From NCBI RefSeq assembly GCF_037893015.1, contig NC_133658.1:286383719-286447718 (forward strand): 64,000 nucleotides of DNA, read 5' to 3'. The notes beneath the pieces were generated by a model. It was not told the origin of the DNA and ran no database searches. It saw nothing but the letters and a program-made list of their open reading frames with translations. The stretch is from Macrotis lagotis. Taxonomy: Eukaryota; Chordata; Mammalia; Peramelemorphia; Peramelidae. Below, in pieces: positions 60,180 through 64,000 of the stretch. The position numbers were made by a program, and so were the translations under genes. The stretch's first letter is position 1. Every line of letters begins with the position of its first letter.

Positions 60180-60311
60180 CTAGCCCTTTTTCCCATCAAT
60201 GTTGACCAGTGCAGGAGAAGCAGGTGACAATCCTGGAGTGGCCTGGCATTGTGGCATAACCTCTTCTAGTTCAACCTTTATCTCTGGTAAAGGCTGCCTT
60301 TCCCATTCACC
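60180..60311 (-). CDS. DBH: DBH last coding exon with stop codon
   Basis: Minus-strand acceptor TTTCTCTCCAG precedes GGTGAATGG. The 44 codons start GEWERQPLPEIKVELEE, contain the MPQC cysteine and end DGKKG then TAG (plus-strand CTA, 60180-60182). The human exon is also 43 residues plus stop. Confidence 0.94.
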   Translation of the reverse strand, partial: GEWERQPLPEIKVELEEVMPQCQATPGLSPASPALVNIDGKKG

Positions 60312-63300
60312 CTGGAGAGAAAGAGAAAAAAAAATGGAGATCCATGAAAACAAGTTGGTTAGACATTCTATCACCAGTTCATTTAATTCAGTATATGTAT
60401 GTGGATGCTCTTGAGGAATTCCCCTATGACTCTTGGGACTGAATTTGAGAAAGATTATCTAGTGAAAAGAACAGTGACTAAAGAGTTCTATCACTGATTC
60501 ACTTCATCATTATTATGGGTCTTAGTTTCCTTCTCTACAAAATGGATGAATTGGATTAGACCATCTCTAAGGTTCCTTCCTTCCATCTCTAAAATTCCAT
60601 ACTCTATGACCCCTTCTGTTTCTGCCATTTCATGTTCTAAGATCTCTTCCAAATCTAATATTCTTTTATTCTAATTCTTATTTTGCAAGCTTCCAAAGAC
60701 TCTCTTGAAGTGAGCTCATGGTCTTTATAAGTGTCAACCTCCTTCTGTCTAATGAATTTAAATAATATGGGTTGAATATAATCAAATTTTGATCATCTTT
60801 TTCAAGGCAGGACAAATGAAGAAGATCGTAGTCTAAGCTTACACAGTTTCTTAGTATCAGAGCCTGGAACCTTGTCTTCCAGTATACTTTCCACTACAAA
60901 ATACAGGATCAGCTGAAATGTTTGGAATAAGCTCACCCACAGTAAATATGCCCCTTTTTTTAGCAGCCTCCCCCACCCAGACATTAAGTTCCTCATCCTC
61001 CCCAACATTTTACTTCAGCACAGGTCACCTGAGGCTGTCCCTCACAAAAGCAATCCCTCCAAGCTGGAAACTTTGGATTTAGCATTAAATAGCTGAGCTC
61101 ACAGAATGCTTCAGGAAAAGTAGCAGGCTTTAGAATCACCAGGCTATAAAAATCTATGTGACTAATAAGAACTAAGCTCTGTTTTCTTGACAGGCTGGAT
61201 TGGGATTTGGCTGGTGAATGCATTAAATGTCTCTAAATCTCATTTGGTCTCCAATGGTGGGGAGTGGGGGTAGGGAATCAAACTGAGGCACACACTTTCA
61301 GAATAGTTTTTCCTCTTCCTTCTCCCTCCTCCGTCTCCCCCTTACCCCATTCCCCATCCTTATTTTTAGTGTCTGAGGGAAGTGTTTAGGAGCTCAGCAC
61401 ATACCATATGAGTTTCTTAGGAACTGGTGATGATTTTGAGTTGTTGTGGGTTGTGATACTTGAGAAAATGTGAACAGAGAAGACTGTAGTATCTCCTTCC
61501 CTAGAGACAATGTTAAACCTCCCTTCTATTCCTCCACAGTGCATCCTTTTGTACTTAGAGTCATCTGGGTACAACTTTTTTTATTGTTTCATCTGGATTA
61601 TCTATGTAGACCCTAAGGACAGGACTCTCATCTCATACTTTTGCTGAGTACTCTTTGGTGAACAGCATAGGAAAGGTACAAAGTAAAGGAGGCACTTGAT
61701 AAATATTTTTTACCATGAATTGGAAACAATAGCTACTAACTTTCAAGAGGAGTGAAATAATTTTCACAGAGATCTTTAAGACTTGAAATTTGTGGTTTAG
61801 ATTTACCAAGAAATATGAAATCAGAACCTCTTGCCCTTCATGTCTGCCACCAAATAGTAACCCCTGTTCTCCTAACCCCCGCTTTTCTCTTGATAAAATG
61901 TGAATTGAGAACAATGGCTCAGATTGACAAAATCTTTAGAATTCTAGAAAACGAATTAAGGACTATCACCAAGTGCTGGGAAAGCTGAACTTTCATTTGT
62001 TATACTAGGTTAGTTTGTTATACTAGGTTTGTTAGCTAGGTTAGTCTTAGTCTTCACAAAAGAAGATACTAGATTGCACCCAGGCCACTCCCTTTCCTTC
62101 AGCAAGTTATCTGCCCAATTCAACAAGCATTCAATAAGCATTTGCTGTGTTCCAGGCACTGTACACTAGGGTTACATAGAAAAAGACAGAATAGCCCTTG
62201 CCCTCAAGCTTATGCTTTACTTGGGGAAACATCACAGACACAGATAAATAAATGTAAAACACATCCAGAGTAATTTCTGGATGAGGAGCACTAGCAACCA
62301 GAGGATACCAGGATGAACTTCATGCAGGAGGTAACATATAAACCAATTCTCTAAGGAAGTTATGGATTCTTGAAAGCAAGGGGAGGAAAGAGAACATTCT
62401 AGGCATGGGGGAATATTTTTTAGGAGGCTTGTCTCTGAGCTTCCATCTCTTCATTTGTCAAAGAGAAGCTGTACTAGGTCAGCTCTAGGATGCCCTCCAC
62501 TTCCCTCAGGATATTAGTTTATAATAGCTTTTTTTTTTTTTGACAAGACCTCTGACTTTACTGGCATAAGGAATTCCCAATGAAGTAATTTCCTCTACAA
62601 ATGAAGCTTGGTTATAGCTCTCTAATTCTAGTGAACTGCCTAAAGAGGACACTGAAAAGATAAGGGTCTCCCAGCCAGGATGTGGCAGAGGCAAGACTCT
62701 AAACCAGGCCTTCTTGACTCAAAAGCTATCTCTCTATCTACTCAACAATCCTACTTATAAAGAGTTTTTAAGACTGATAAAGTATGTTTTATAACATTGG
62801 ACACAAGGTACTTTATGATAGCACTCATAAGATATCACAGGACTATCTGTGATGTGTAAGCACAAGATACATGTTGAGTAGTGAGTATTGATGATGACTT
62901 CAGAGACCCATCCCAAATTCCCAAGACAAATCCTTGTGGGGTTCTTAGTTTTGTGGGAGTGGAGAACTTGTTTGTCACTTAATGACAGGATTTTAAGGGG
63001 AAAGAAATACCCGATCTATATATCCTAGTCTCACCTTGGCTATTGTACCTAACATGATGTCCTTCTTCAAACTATGCATGATCCCTGATGAAACCTCATC
63101 AGACCAAAAACTGAGTACAACAACTGCTAGTCCCTAGAGTTGGGGAAGTAAGAACTCATTTGCTTTTCAACTTACTTTTTCATCTACTAGCTCATTCTTT
63201 TTAAGTCTGTTTCTCTTGAGTATATTTCCCCAGATTGAAACAGAGCAATGCCCTTTCTAACTCTTGGATTGGGGACTAAGCTAAAGAATGGACTTTTTAA

Positions 63301-63511
63301 TTAAGTTTCTCTACCTTATTCTATTTGGATCCCACCCTTCCTGAGACTTACTGGAAATTGGACAGCAGAGGATTTGTTGCAGTGCATGGAGATGGGGGCA
63401 AAGTCATATAGTGACTTGAGCACATTCCGGTTGAAAGAGTTCCAAGGGACAGAAGCAAATTGCTCTTTGACAGAAGACTTGGGGCAGGTGCAGATATCTT
63501 CATTGTTAAAC
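60180..63511 (-). CDS. DBH: Dopamine beta-hydroxylase, C-terminal part (last two exons)
   Basis: DBH is the copper- and ascorbate-dependent monooxygenase of noradrenergic and chromaffin vesicles that turns dopamine into noradrenaline. Two minus-strand exons (63352-63511 and 60180-60311) encode 96 complete C-terminal codons plus TAG, matching the end of human DBH (617 aa) with no length change: 53 residues, then 43. Visible features are the paired cysteines in EDICTCP (equivalent to human Cys528/Cys530, the inter-subunit disulfides), the NKSS glycosylation sequon (human Asn566) and Cys in VMPQC (human Cys596, which pairs with Cys154). The catalytic copper domains lie beyond the window's right edge. 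The tail after EVMPQC is less conserved, as expected. No disabling change is seen. SARDH lies tail to tail with it. Confidence 0.95.
60312..63351. other. DBH: DBH last intron
   Basis: Intron between the last two DBH exons, about 3.04 kb, canonical splice sites on the minus strand. 62,105-62,420 is a plus-strand fragment of the long repeat family (TTCAATAAGCATTTGCTGTG). 60,430-60,610 and 62,430-62,740 resemble MIR. The rest is unassigned. Confidence 0.6.
63352..63511 (-). CDS. DBH: DBH penultimate exon
   Basis: On the minus strand the acceptor is CCATTCCACCAG and the donor CCA|GTAAGT. One base finishes the preceding codon, then FNNEDICTCP through SVPWNSFNRNVL to CNKSSAVQFP (160 nt). It contains the inter-subunit disulfide cysteines and an N-glycosylation sequon. 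The residue before GEW is Pro where human has Gln, a single-base-scale difference at the splice junction. Confidence 0.94.
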
Positions 63512-64000
63512 CTGGTGGAATGGAGGAAAATCACTGTCAACTGGAAGAACACATTATAGCATTTTCTCCTTATTCAGGGAGAAGGGGGAAAATAGCTATC
63601 TAATTTTGCCTTGTAGAATAAGGTCATTAAGAAGAGGGATAGTACTCTGCCATATATCTTTGATCAATGTCAGAGAAGACTCAGGAATAGTTATACTGAA
63701 TCCTAGGGCACCTAGGTAGCAAAAAGGATAGATCATTGGATGAGGAAGAGCTGAGTTCAAATCCAGCCTCAAGCACTTACTAGCTGTGTGATCCTGGGCA
63801 AGAAACTTACCCTTTACTTACCTCAGTTTCCTCAACCATAAAAATGAACTAGAGAAAGAAATGTCAAACCATAACAGATTGAAGAGTCAAATATGGCTGA
63901 AATATTGAATAAAACACTGAATTCTTTCTTGTGAAATGGCTTTTCCAAGATAGAGCATCTTTTTTTTTATTATCTCCAGACCAATGATAGTGGGAAGAAC
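63512..64000. other. DBH: DBH intron (window edge) with a Mar1-type SINE
   Basis: The sequence beyond the penultimate exon's acceptor is intron of the minus-strand DBH gene. 63,705-63,910 is a SINE on the plus strand (GGGCACCTAGGTAGC, ACTAGCTGTGTGATCCTGGG). Confidence 0.6.

Overview
This is vertebrate, and specifically marsupial, nuclear DNA. The coding exons are short, bounded by AG/GT splice sites and match mammalian SARDH and DBH. The introns are full of L2, CR1/L3, L1/HAL1 and tRNA-derived CORE-SINE copies. One young SINE family has a tRNA-like head (GGCTAGGTGGCGCAGTGGAT), a CORE segment and a TTGCCTTGCAAAAA tail; it looks like WSINE1 of Australian marsupials. An Australian marsupial, possibly a dasyurid, is my best guess. 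The species is not proven by the sequence.

Layout. 1-21,625: intron sequence upstream of the first recognisable SARDH exon. It holds repeats, an antisense full-length retrocopy of PDCD6 (ALG-2) at 11,964-13,151 with clean target-site duplications, and a decayed pogo/Tigger-type DNA transposon (14,726-18,038) split by a near-complete half-L1 (HAL1) element. 21,626-41,432 (+): the last four coding exons of sarcosine dehydrogenase (SARDH). They join in frame to give 197 C-terminal residues and a stop, followed by a short 3' UTR with AATAAA at 41,628. About 41,656-59,140: intergenic DNA, mostly nested repeats. 60,180-63,511 (-): the last two exons of dopamine beta-hydroxylase (DBH), 96 complete C-terminal codons, with a probable 3' UTR down to about 59,140. 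The rest, up to 64,000, is DBH intron.

SARDH and DBH therefore lie tail to tail, as they do in human 9q34, so the locus order is conserved. The two enzymes are not linked functionally: SARDH is a mitochondrial folate-dependent enzyme of one-carbon metabolism, and DBH is the vesicular copper enzyme that makes noradrenaline.

I found no novel operon-like or defence-type system. The items most worth a second look are the intact PDCD6 retrocopy with a damaged first EF-hand, an exact 36-bp duplication carrying an AP-1-like palindrome on either side of a SARDH exon, a WSINE-in-WSINE inverted nest just upstream of the last SARDH acceptor, the pogo relic, and an L1 copy that keeps its 5' end but stops inside ORF1. 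Repeat family names are by eye and approximate; edges are good to about 10-30 bases unless a target-site duplication is given.
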